Assembly (NCBI RefSeq): GCF_032452875.1
Contig: NC_083883.1
Location: 50,900,698 to 50,964,697 of the forward strand
Direction: 5' to 3'
DNA: 64,000 nt
From: Bos javanicus
Taxonomy: Eukaryota; Chordata; Mammalia; Artiodactyla; Bovidae
This document shows, piece by piece, positions 24,185 to 35,400 of the stretch. Position 1 is the stretch's first letter. Each line of letters starts with the position of its first letter. The translations under genes and the position numbers were made by a program. The notes beneath the pieces are model-generated. The model was given only the letters and a program-made list of their open reading frames with translations. It had not been told where the DNA came from and did no database searches.

Positions 24185-24300
24185 GGCCTTGGCAAGTTGC
24201 AGCCACTGTAATTGAGATTAAGAGACAGGTGGGCAGTGGATAAGGGGATGCGCCTCCCCCACTGCATTATTGATGAAGAATGATGCACGGGACAGGTGTG
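24185..24300. promoter_or_regulatory. Candidate regulatory patch with TAATTG and CAGGTG motifs
   Basis: TAATTGAGATTAAG flanked by two CAGGTG E-boxes, then GCATTATTGATGAAGAATG. Repeat-free and compositionally distinct; weak evidence. Confidence 0.25.
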
Positions 24301-26439
24301 GCCCCTGTGCCAGTCTGAGGGCTGCCGGGCCTTCGGGAAGCTCAGGATGAGGCCAGTGGAGGGAGGGGTCCAGGCCGGTGGATCTCCCCCTTCCCCAGGC
24401 TCCGGGCTCCAGACTCCAGAGGCGTGCTCTGCCTACAGTTCCTGCCCACGGGTGGCAGGGATGAGAAGCTGAAATTTCATCTAGTGACAACCAGACTCTC
24501 ACTTACCCTGGTCCCCGGGATCCTGCTGGTGTTCCCCACCGTGTTCCCCACCAGTGCACTGGTGTACTTGGCCGCTACTCCACAGGTAAGCCTCTCGGGG
24601 CTGACGGAGGGGCTATAAAGAGGGATGATGGTGCCCTGAACTTTGGCAGCTAGGGGGCTCTGGGTGGCTTACACACCCTGGGAGACCCCCTGGGGAGTCC
24701 AGGATGCTGGGGACCACTGAGCCCAGAGAGATGACTAGAGCTGCTCCTAGGGAGAGAGGCAGTCACCCCAAGAACCCACAGTCACTTTTGGGGGCGTTGG
24801 GAGTAGTCACAGGCTGTTGCTAAGAGCTGCACTTTCTAACTGAGGTTGGCAGAGCCCCCAGAAGCCTGCCTTCCCAGCTGGTGCCTGGGGAGGAAGGAGC
24901 AGGTGTGAGGAAGTCAGTAGGTTAGAGGTCCCCAGGGTAGCTCCCAGGGAGACAGGTGGGGGATGCCTGGCCCCTCCTCCCTAATGGCCAGGGGAGCACA
25001 AAACCAGCTTGCCTCCTGGGTTGTGTCAAGGCCCCCGCTTGGAGGCCCAGCGGTGGAAGCAGCCCACAGGCTTCAGGAGGCCCAGGCGTGGAGGCCCAGT
25101 CTCTGTGACAGCAGAGGAGGCGCGGCCTCCAACCCGCTGTCCTCCAGGGGTCACAGCGGGGTCTACAGGCAGGGCCACAGTAGGAGCAGGACATACCCAG
25201 CACCGCCTCGTGATTTCTGGGCCCAGCGCTGGGATCAGGCCTGACCTTGGAGAGGCAGGTGTACAGGCAGGGAATGGACCAGCACCTGCTTCAGTGGAGC
25301 TGATGGGTAAACCAATGCCCACCCCCCCACCCCCCGCCCAGTTCCTCTTAGAGGAACCCCGGGGGAGGCGCTGCTGAAAATTCAGATTGAGCTCTGGTTG
25401 GGCCCAGGGAGCTGGTCCCCAGGCAAGCAACTCCACTGCTCTGCGTCTTCCTACCAAAAGGGCCTGGAGCACTCATCACACCCCACCTCACACGAGGTAA
25501 AAGTCACACAAATACAAGGTCAGTTGCAAAGCCATCACCACCCAACCACCTTCACCAATTACTTCTATTTCCAACTTCTCTGCCGTGCCTCTGCTCACAC
25601 CGTCTGACCACCATCTGACCACCACTGATCACCCAGTCAGTGGTATGACTAGGATGCCCCCAGGAAAGCAACCACATGCACACTGGGACCGAGACCGGCA
25701 TCGCCCGTGTCCCTCGGGGCAGCTGTCTCACGGCCATCTTGGGGAGCGTAGGGAGTTCTGTGGGGGACTGGGCAGAACCCCTAAACCCGCCCAGGTCTGA
25801 CCACGTCCCCTGGGGCAGCTGGTGGACAGAGCCGCGTCCTGTGGTGGGCATTGATGATGCTGAGGGTTGCGGGCCCAGGGTTGACACCTGCTCCGTTCCT
25901 GGCTCTGCAGGGCATCTGCCCAAGAGTGTTCAGTTGGAGCCTCAGCACTTCCATCACAATGACACCCCACACATCCCCTAAACCTGTGGAAGAGTCGCAC
26001 ACTCCCCACAAAGATGTGGCCTGGCCTGTCAGGGTTTTGCGGGCCACAGTGGTGCGAAGGACAAGTGCCCAGAATCACCTCCAATTGGACGCCAGTCAGA
26101 AACAGTGTGAAACCGCTGATGCAGACAAGAAACGCCTTCCTTTTGAATTCAGTGGTCACACTGGCACCTAAAGCAACACATTTCTGCATACAGGATAACT
26201 GCTCCTGGTTCTGCATCCCAAAGGTGCCCTGAGGTTACCTGTATCCAGATGCACTGCTCCCAGGTGGGGGCCACCATCACAGCTTCCGGCCCACCGAGAT
26301 CACTGGGCTCATCTGGCCAGCGCCCTAGGGCCTGCGGGCACCATGCACCCGAGCAGAGGCTCGGGGGACCCTTCGGGCTAATGTGATGGGGGATGTCAGG
26401 CAGCACTGCGCCTCCATGCCCCAGGCCCTCCCCACAGCC

Positions 26440-26560
26440 CTGCGACAGGCCTGCTCCATTACTGGCTCGCTTAATTAGGGTAATAAAATGAAAGTAATCA
26501 AAGTCACAGGAAATCTCTCCATAAGCTGTCACCGCTGGGTCCCCACTCGCTCATTTGGGT
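26440..26560. promoter_or_regulatory. Candidate conserved non-coding element
   Basis: GCTTAATTAGGGTAATAAAA followed by AATCAAAGTCA (a TCF/LEF-type core), an AT-rich island about 1 kb before the TTC34 CpG segment. Confidence 0.35.
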
Positions 26561-27489
26561 GCCGTGCCTTTGTGAATGTCAAGGAGCTGAAGAGCAGGCC
26601 AGGAGCCAGACAGGGGGGCCAGGCCATGCTGACCACAGCCATCTGACCCTTGCAGACCTAGAGCCCAGACTCCGCCTCTTCCCTGGGAGCCCCCTATCAG
26701 GCTGGGGGGGCCACTCGCCAGGGACCAGGACCCTGGGGAGGACATCCCTGCCCCACAGCACCCAGTGCCTGAGCGGTCACTCCACCTGGTCCCCTGAGCC
26801 CCACAAGGACAGGGATGAGCCTGGCATCTGGGAACCTTGGCATGTTGAGTTAGGAGGGGCCCTCACACTAAACAGGACCACCCCTCCAGGGAGGTGCAAC
26901 TTATCCACCTCCCTAGGGGCCCCACCAGGGCAGGGTTCAGCATTTCAGACCCCAGGGCAACAGCCTCAGTCCAGCTCTGCCCTGCCCACCTCTGCTGCCT
27001 CCTCCCACCCATCCCCCTCCCTACTGGGAGGGCGTCAACTCCTAAAATATCAGCCGATGCTACCGGCCTTCCTCCACCACAGTCCAGGTGATCCTGGGCC
27101 AGCAGGGCATGTCACAGCCCCTTAGGGCCACCTTCCAGGCCTCATCTCAAGGAGGGGACAGGCCCTCTGCTGGGTGTGGTGGGGAAGGGGATCTGGTCTG
27201 TTTGCTCAGCAGAGAGTAGACGATAGGGAGGGAGACCCACAGGAGCCCAAGTGAACAGGTGACCTGGGGGCTGCTTTCCTAGAAGCACCCTGCAGGAGGG
27301 GCGTGGACGATAGAAAGGGGCACTGAAGCAGCAAGGCAGAGTTCTGGGGGTGGCGGGGGGCCCCCAGGCCCACCCACCTCCGCGGAGCTCCTTCCCCACC
27401 TGTGTGGGGATGGGTCTGGAGGTGCGTCCTAGACTGTGGGCAGCTCCTCCCCAGCGTCCAGACGCCCCCTACCCTAGCCCAGCCTGGTC

Positions 27490-27780
27490 TGGCTGCAGCG
27501 GCTAGGGGCCACAGAGGGCGGGGTCCGGGGCGGGGGCGCGCCGGACCGCTGGGGGCGCGGCTGAGCCGCCAGCCAGGCCAGGCTGTTGACAGTCTCCAGG
27601 GAAACGGACCCGCCCTCTCGACCCCGGCGCTTCTGAGAGCCCAGATCCGCGGACCCTCCGCCGGAGCCGCATCCACCGCCCCTGCTCCTGTCCGCCCCCC
27701 AAGTCTGGGTGGCGAGCCTTTTCCTTCCCCGCGCACCCCGCACAGCCTCGGAGCACAGGCGAGTGTGAGCGCGTGTGCAC
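27490..27780 (+). promoter_or_regulatory. CpG-rich promoter-like segment upstream of TTC34
   Basis: This segment is strongly enriched in GC and CpG relative to its surroundings and carries GGGCGGGG Sp1-type boxes, a G-quadruplex motif (27516-27536), an RFX X-box-like motif (27592-27605), and no TATA box. It ends in a GT-rich tract. It lies about 0.9 kb before the first coding exon and is the natural candidate for the TTC34 promoter and non-coding first exon. I could not identify the exon-1 donor with confidence. Confidence 0.6.
27592..27605 (+). promoter_or_regulatory. RFX X-box-like motif
   Basis: GTCTCCAGGGAAAC fits RYYNYY-N1-3-RRNRAC (half-sites GTCTCC and GGAAAC, 2-bp spacer), the X-box bound by RFX factors in many ciliary gene promoters. 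The motif is degenerate, so a chance match is possible. Confidence 0.4.
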
Positions 27781-27880
27781 GTTGGGAGCCACCTGCGTGT
27801 GTGCCGTGTGTGTGCATATGCATGTGAGTGCGTGCGTGTGTGTAACGGGTGTGTGTCTGTGTCTGGGTGTGTGTCAGAGA
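27765..27880. repeat. Imperfect (GT)n / GT-rich tract
   Basis: Alternating GTGTGT/GCGTGTG sequence directly follows the CpG-rich segment. It is low-complexity and explains the His/Thr-rich open frame on the opposite strand. Confidence 0.8.
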
Positions 27881-28653
27881 GCAAACATTAGGTGGGGGGC
27901 TTGTTTGCAGGCACGTGGGAACCAGGAGAGAAATCCCCAGCCACTGAGCCATTCTTCAGGTGGGAAGGTTTGGTCGCAGAGAGAGGCCTTCTGCAGGATT
28001 GGTCCCGGAACTGACCTCAAGAACTGCCCCCCTCACCAGCATGGCTCCCCACCCCACCCAAGAGCTGGCCATGTGCCCCTCACCACCCCAGCCCTACCTG
28101 CACCACCCCCTCCCCCCACCTTGCCCAAGTGTGGGAGGTGGGCAGGGCTGTGGTCCTGAGGCTGGAGGTCAGTGGAAACTCAGAGCCCTGAGAAGGCGTA
28201 GGGGATGCCTGTGTGACCCAGATTGGCGGTGGGAGGTCCCACCTTCCTGAGCGGCTCTGTGCTAGGAGGGGCAGCAGTTGGAGTGAGGGCCAGAGGTCCC
28301 TGACCCCTCAGGTTGCCCGATTCCTCCCCATGTGGATACTCAGAAGTCAGATGTCCATTGAGTGTTGATCACTGAGCGGGGTCATGGCCCCCTCTGCAGA
28401 GGAGGAAACTGAGGCCTGGAGGCAAACAGCAACTGGGGGCTGGCCTGGGAGATGTGCCCCAGCCCGGTGGAGATGCCTGCGGGGCAGGCACCCCAGACAC
28501 CCGTTGGTGGCTGAATTCACCCTGTCTTCATTTGGGGGCTCCGCGCTGACCCTGAGGTCTCAGTAGGAAGGGGAAGGGGGCAGCCCTGAAGCAGGATGGG
28601 GGGGGCCCATAGGCCAGGTGGGCCATCTATGCACTAACCATACTCCCCTCCAG
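27881..28653. other. Spacer/5' intron before the first TTC34 coding exon
   Basis: Presumed intron between the non-coding first exon and coding exon 1. C-rich and single-copy in appearance, with no recognised repeat or exon, ending in the acceptor at 28653. Confidence 0.5.
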
Positions 28654-28664
28654 GTGCTGTGAGG

Positions 28665-28697
28665 ATGGACATGGGCCCATCGGAGGTGCGGGCGTGA
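28665..28697 (+). promoter_or_regulatory. uORF in TTC34 leader, stop overlaps the main start (TGATG)
   Basis: A 10-codon frame (MDMGPSEVRA) starts at ATG 28665 in a strong context (A at -3, G at +4) and stops at TGA 28695-28697, sharing its last A with the TTC34 ATG. It lies in the same exon if the acceptor at 28653 is used. Overlapping TGATG arrangements can support termination-reinitiation; that role here is inferred. Confidence 0.6.
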
Positions 28698-29477
28698 TGT
28701 CGGCCCAGGAGCTCGTGGCCTGCCTCTGTCGAGAGGGTGACCAGCACCTGGCGCTGGGGGAGACCCCGCTGGCCACTGCCTTCTATCTGGCTGCCTTCAG
28801 CTGCCACGCTCCCTCGGCCCTGCGGAGTGTCCGGGCCGCCCTGCCCGAGACCCGGGGGTCATCTGTGGTGGCCACCCTAGAGGCCTGGTGCCGAGGTGAC
28901 AGCCAGATACCAGCCATCCACTGGGACGGCATGGCAGTGGTCTCCCTGACAGGGACCCTGGCCTGCGCCTTCCTGGCCACCCTCTGCCCCGACCACCCTG
29001 TTGCAGCCCTGCACTCCCTGGCTGGGCTGCTAGCACACGGGCACCACGGGGAAGTGGTGCGGCGCTGTGGGGTCCTGCTGGACGCCCACTCCCAGCAGAG
29101 CCTGGAGTTGCGGCTGACCCGCGCCCTGGCCTGGGTCCTGTCCAGAACACAGGTGCACACCGGGGTGGCCGACTACCTCCAGGCCTTCGTGGAGAGCGCC
29201 GACCGGACCGTGGCCTTCGTTCACACGCATCAGCAGCCCTACCTCCCTGCTCTGGTCAGAGCCCTCCAGGACTACATCTCAGAACATCAGGAGGCTGGGG
29301 ATGGTGCCAGCCAACAGGTGACCAACTGCCAGGGACTCCTTGCAGCCCTGGACCCTGAGGGCATCTGGAGCATTACCCTGTCACCTGAAGCCCTGCTCCA
29401 GCATGGCAGGTATGAGGACTGCTGGGCAGCCTGCAGCCGGGCCCTGGAGGCCACCCCAACGGGTTGCAGACCCCAAG
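28697..29477 (+). CDS. TTC34: TTC34 coding exon 1 (residues 1-261)
   Basis: The exon probably begins at 28654, after a CTCCCCTCCAG acceptor with a CTAAC branch-like motif at 28634-28638, so a further 5' non-coding exon is expected upstream. Coding starts at ATG 28697 (G at -3, T at +4, a moderate context) and ends CCCAAG before donor GTAGGC, in phase 1. It encodes the alpha-helical N-terminal region, including the segment AWCRGDSQIPAIHWDGMAVV that I remember as strongly conserved in mammalian TTC34. The reading frame stays open for about 60 codons past the donor, but the next exon's first codon (G-GT, Gly, then ERLA) restores family similarity, so splicing at 29477 is preferred. Confidence 0.92.
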
Positions 29478-32400
29478 GTAGGCATGCCCTCCACACCCGC
29501 CAAGGACTAGGTCAAAAGTTGCTCCTGCTGTCGCTTCACTGCATGGTTAAGTCCTGCTTATGGTGGGGGAGGGGGTTGTGCTGGCGTTGGGGACACCACA
29601 GTGACAAAACGGACAGGTCCCTGACCTTACAGAGCACCAAGAAAAGAACATTTATGCTTTGAGAAAGCACTGTGCGACTATGCAAGGTGCTGTTCTAGCC
29701 TGCTGGTCAGGGAAGGCTTCTTGGAGGAGGCATCATTTGAGCTGAGACTGAAGGATTGGCAGCAGAAACAGGATGTGAGAAAGAACTTGGGGTGTCCATG
29801 CCACTGAATGGATCCAGCATGGCTGGTAGGGGGTAGTGGGTGGGGGCAGAGGGCAACAGAAGGCTCTAAAGGCAGTAGCCGTGGCTAAGCCCTCTGGCTG
29901 AGGACTTTGGATTTTCTCCTCAGAGCAGCAAGAAGTCAGGGAGGTTTTAAACTGGAGTGAGGTATTCTGAGTTGCATTTTTCAAGTCTGTCTGCTGTGCA
30001 CAGAACATGCCCTGGGGGCCAGACTGAGAAGAGAAACTGCCAGAGGCTGGATGCGGTCCAGGTCTGAGTTATCACTGAGACAGAAATGATAAGACTGGCC
30101 GGATGTAGTGATGGCAGGGGCTGGGGGCGGGGGCGGGGGGTGCGCACAGGGAAGATCTTTAAGAGTTCACCTTCAGCAGCTGGATGGCAGAGGACAGAGA
30201 AGAGAGGACAGGAAAGGGGGCCTCAGGGGATGAAGACACCCCCAGTTTGAGATGTTGCTCCTGCCTGGAAGTAGTGGGGCCGTGGTTGGGATCACCCAGG
30301 AGCCACACACCAGCCTGCCACCCCACTCCCAACTCCCTGCCACCCACTGGCCTCCCTGTGCACATGTGGGGGTGGTGGTCGCACCCATTTCTGAAGGTTA
30401 CTGGGCAGATTCAGTGAAATTGTGTATCAAACCCTGAAAATGGTGTCACCACTAAGTGCTCTCCAATCACCCACTAAGTTCTTCCAAAATGTTCCTAGAG
30501 TCCATCAACCGGATGTGTAGTTAGGCAGCTGGACACATGAGCCTTGAGATCCCCGGGTCATGGTCTCAAGGTGTTTGGAAGAGATTGATGGTCATGGTCC
30601 AGATCGGAAGAGCCCCCAGGACAGAGTAGGGCAGCTGGACACCTAGAGGCAGGGGCCAGGAGCTGCCACTCAGTGAGCGGACCCATTGCTCAGGTATGAG
30701 AAGCATGTGTGCACGGCACTGCACAGCACCGCTGGAAGCTGGATGCAGGATATCCACTCCACCGATGGGGCCACCAAGGGCACACGGAGTGTTCACAGAG
30801 GCTGGAATTTGGCCCTCATGTGCTCCTAACTACCCACCACGCTGCTCCCCACAAAAGAGGACCCAGCAAAGGGGACAGGAGGACAAGAAGAAGGGAACTC
30901 AGGAGCCCGCAGGGTGATGACACCTGCGTTTATGAGAGAAAGAGCTGCCTCTGCTAATCCATGCAGAGGAGGTGGGGCATGTCTGTCCAGTGTGCCTGTG
31001 AGGCTCCTGGTGATGCCAAGGTGAGACGGGAACCAGACAGAACTGAAAAGTGAGCAGATTTCTTTCTAGGAATATGCCAGAGCAGACACCCTGCAGTCCT
31101 CCTACTATCAATGACCTAAAAATGCTCAACAGAGTCACAACAGAATCCTGAGTAGGAGGCCCTTGGTGCCCAAAGCACAGACACACAGAGGCCTGTGAGC
31201 TGGGGTCGTTCAGCAGCTCCCGGGTGAGGGGCAGGTCTGTCACTTTAATGACGAGTAGAGCCCCTGCAGGTGCCTCAGTGGGCACCTGAGGCATTGCCTC
31301 TTCTGCAATGCAGAAGATTCACGTTCGATCCCTGGGTCAGAAAGATCCCCTGGAGGAGCGCATGGCAACCCACTCCAGTATTCTTGGCTGGAGAATTCCA
31401 TGGACAGACGAGCCTGGCTGGCTATAGTCCATGGAGTCACAAAGAGTTGGACAGGAGTGAGCGACTAAACAAAGAGGGGTTCAGAGGAACCTCTGATTTA
31501 TAGCCAGTTGGTCAGAAGAACCAGTGACAACCCGGATGTATTGGGGTTCCCTGGTGGCTCAATCAGTAAAGAATCCGCCTGCAATGCAGAGATCTGGATT
31601 CAATCCCTGACTTGGGAAGACCCCCTGAAGAAGGAAATGGCAACCCACTCCAGTATTCTTGCCTGGAAAATCCAATGGACAGAGGAGCCTGGCAGGCTAC
31701 AGTCTACTGGGTTGCAAACATTTGGACACGACTGAAGCACCTGAGCACAAAAAAAAAAAAAACAGAGCCCCTACGGAAATCCACAGCCTCCAATGGGCTG
31801 CAGCCTCGAAGAACATGTTCTGGAAAAACTCTGCTCCCCACCCCCTAGAGACAGCAGGAAGCTGTCTGTCCTGCCTGGGCTCTGACATGGACAGGAGAAC
31901 CTTCCCTACAAATCACCACCTTAATTAGGCCAAAATCACTTCCATCACTGGGAGCCACCTTATCACACCTGCACAAGCATGGCTTACTATGTGAATGAAT
32001 GCATTTTGCTATAACAGACTTTTTACAAATGTAGTTTCCTATAACAAATGTATTCTATTCTCAAGGCTACTTATCCAAAGTCCCTGGAAACATTGAACAA
32101 AGTCTTCCATATTTGGGAATATCCTCAGTCCTTCTTAGTAGATGGAGATACAGGGAAGAGTAGTGCTGGAGAAGACTCTTGAGAGTCCCTTGGACAGCAA
32201 GGAGATCAAATCAGTCAATCCTAAAGAAAATCAATCCTGAATATTCTTCAGAAGGACTGATACTGAAGTGGAAGCTCCAATACTATGGCCACCTGATATG
32301 AAGAGCTGACTCATTGGAAAAGACCCTGATGCTGGGAAAGATTAAGGGCAGGAGGAGACAGGGGCAACAGGATGAGATGGTTGGATGGCATCACCAATTC

Positions 32401-35400
32401 AATGGACATGAATCTGAGCACACTCTGGGAGAGAGTGAAGGACAGGAGAGCCTGGCATGCTACAGTCCATGGGGTCACGAAGAGTTGGACATGGCTTAGC
32501 CACTAAACAGTGACAACAATACAGAGACACTCGATGCATGAGGACAAGACACAGAACAAGAGTCACGTCTCCCTGGGGTCGAAGTTCCCTGACTGCTTAT
32601 CTTTGGAAAGTCCCCGGTGGCCGTCTCCTGTTTGTTCAAGATTCCTCATTAAGAACTCCTGCGGTAGGTGGGAGACATAGCCATGGTTCACCCAGCATGA
32701 AAACAGAGCTGGCTTGGCCTTGAGATTAGCTGGGACCAGCAGAAAACAGTGGAAGTGATGCTGTGTGGTTCTGGAAGCCAGGCTCCATCTCCATCCTCCT
32801 GGAACCTCCCCAGTGCCATGCATGGAAGATAACTAGTGAATCACGAGGGCACACACCGGGAAGGAGGCTCAGCCCACGGCCAACACCAAAACCCCAGACA
32901 CGTGAGCAAGGCCGCCTTACACCTGCCTGCCCAGGCAAGCCACCAGATGGCTTCAGCCACCGAAGTGATCCCCGACAAGACCAACAGAACTGCCAGTTCA
33001 GCCCAAATGGAAGAAGAATCATGGCAAATAGAAAACAGTTGTTGCTTTAAGTCACTAGGTGTTGTGGCAATTCGTTACACAGCAAGAGTGGCTGCTGCAA
33101 CTGCATGCTGAGTCAAAGCATTGGTTTTTGACGCATCTTTTAACCAAAACTGACTTAAATAATACAGGACTTATAGGGTTATGTTTCTGTAATAATATAA
33201 TTTACAACATTCATTCATGGAAGAAAAAAGAAATTAGGGAATAAATTAGGGGAAAGTATTATATAATATTTAACATCTCCAAAATTTAAACAACCAGGAA
33301 TAGAAGAAAACTTAATTGGAAAAGATAAAATCTATCAAAACCTACCAAAATATCACTCTTAATGGTGATATTTTAGAACCAAGAATGTGGTGGCTGCCCA
33401 CTCCCCCATTTATACCTCACTGCACTAGAGATGCTAGCCAATGCAATAAGGGGAAATAATAAGTCTAGAAAGAGATAAAGTAACCATTATTTCAGACAAT
33501 ATGATTAGCTATGTAGAAACCCCAACAGAAACAACAAAAATGTATTAGATATAAGAGTAGAATTTAACAGGAGATACAAAAAGTATTTATGTTTACAGAC
33601 ACCAACAATGAATAGGAGCTTAATGGTTTTAAAGTACACCTTTTACTGGAGCAAAAGAAAATAATTTATTTCAATGAGTCATATGACTTTACGGAGAACA
33701 CTGTAAAAATTTATTAAAAGAGAATAAATAATGCCTCTGTAAGCAGAGAGATAGCCAATGTCTACAGATAGAAATATTTGATATGATAGAAGAAGAGCAA
33801 AGGGCCAATAATAGACAAGACAAAGAAGAAGGAGTAAGAGCAGAAAGAGAAGGGGAGTGGGGAGGGAAGAAGATGGAGAAGAAGACACTGGTATAGGATT
33901 TTCTCTACCAGTTAATACAAAGCTATATGGCTGCAGTCCATGGGGTTGCGAAGAGTCAGACACGACTGAGCGACTTCACTTTCACTTTTCACTTTCACGC
34001 ATTGGAGAAGGAAATGGCAACCCACTCCAGTGTTCTTGCCTGGAGAATCCCAGGGACAGGGGAGCCTGGTGGGCTGCCATCTATGGGGTCGCACAGAGTC
34101 GGACACGACTGAAGTGACTTAGCAGCAGCATACTAATCAATACAGAAAGATATTGACTTAAGAAATAGATGAACTAATAAAACAAATTAGAGAGGCCAGA
34201 AACAGACCTATAATTATCTGGAACTTAATATATGAGAGTGAGCATTGCAAAGCTACAGGGGAAAAAAAGAGGACCATGATTCAATGCATAGTACTGATTC
34301 TTTACCTCAAATCATGCAAAAAAAAGGTAAATTCCAGGTGAATTATGTTAACAGCTAAGCTTTACATTTTCTAAAAGAAAATATGAGAGACTATCTTAAG
34401 GTTCTGTGTACAGCTAGGCTTCTTAAGATGCAAAAGTAATGGAAACAATAAAGAAAAGTTTGATACATTTGATTGAATTGAAATTTTTAAACTTCTATTT
34501 TGCCCATAATTGTAGAAAATGAGAGGACAATCCACAACAGAGTGAAAATATTTGCAAAATATTCAGAGGATAAAAGATGAGTACCCAGAGTATTTGAAGA
34601 ATTCCTACATATCCATAAGGGAGAAAAAATCAGTACAAGAACTGGCAAATGCATTTCCCAAAAGAGAAAACACAGATGGCTAATAAACATGTGGAAAATA
34701 TTCAACATCATAGTAATGATACAAATGCAAATTAAAACAATGAGATCCCACTTTCTCTACCCACCAGATTGGCAGCAAAGTATTTTTAAATAAATGAGCC
34801 TCACCAGCAATCAGGAAGATGAAAATTAAAAGAACAGTGGTAACATTATAGCATGTTATATCCCCTCACCACCAGATTGTCAAAATTTTTTAATCTAACA
34901 ATAAAAGATTCTGGATTTCAATAATGTTGAACTAGCTGGACTTCAGTTTTCACTTTCATGCATTGGAGAAGGAAATGGCAACCCACTCCAGTGTTCTTGC
35001 CTGAAGAATCCCAGGGACGGGGGAGCCTGGTGGGCTGCCGTCTATGGGGTCGCACAGAGTCGGACACGACTGAAGCGACTTAGCAGCAGCAGCAGCAGTG
35101 GTAAAGAATCTGCCTGTGATGCAGGAGATCTGGGTTTGATCGCTGGGTTGGGAAGATTCACTGGAGGAAGGCATGGCAACCCACACCAGTATTCTTGCCT
35201 GGAGAATCCCAGGGACGGGGGAGCCTAGTGGGCTGCCGTCTATGGGGTCGCACAGAGTCGGACACGACTGAAGCGACTTAGCAGTGGCGGCGGCAGCAGT
35301 AGCTGGACTAAACTGTGTGTCCCACAGATAATTATAAAATTGGGGCAAAATATAAAGTGAAAATATTTGGCAATTGAACAATGACCAAATGCAGGCAGAA

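Larger units (their letters stand above)
23421..27489. other. Intergenic, upstream of TTC34; no coding exon established
   Basis: Single-copy-looking sequence. A 147-nt exon-like segment (24439-24585) is discussed as a finding; otherwise only the two motif patches stand out. Confidence 0.4.

Noticed and set aside
1..27400. Search for ACTRT2 or PRDM16, expected upstream neighbours by human synteny
   Set aside because: No actin-like or SET/zinc-finger coding sequence is present on either strand; they must lie further upstream.
27206..27952. 248-codon reverse frame across the CpG-rich segment and GT tract
   Set aside because: Its N-terminal part is translated microsatellite (His/Thr repeats) and the rest is compositional. 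Antisense transcription is possible but coding is not supported.
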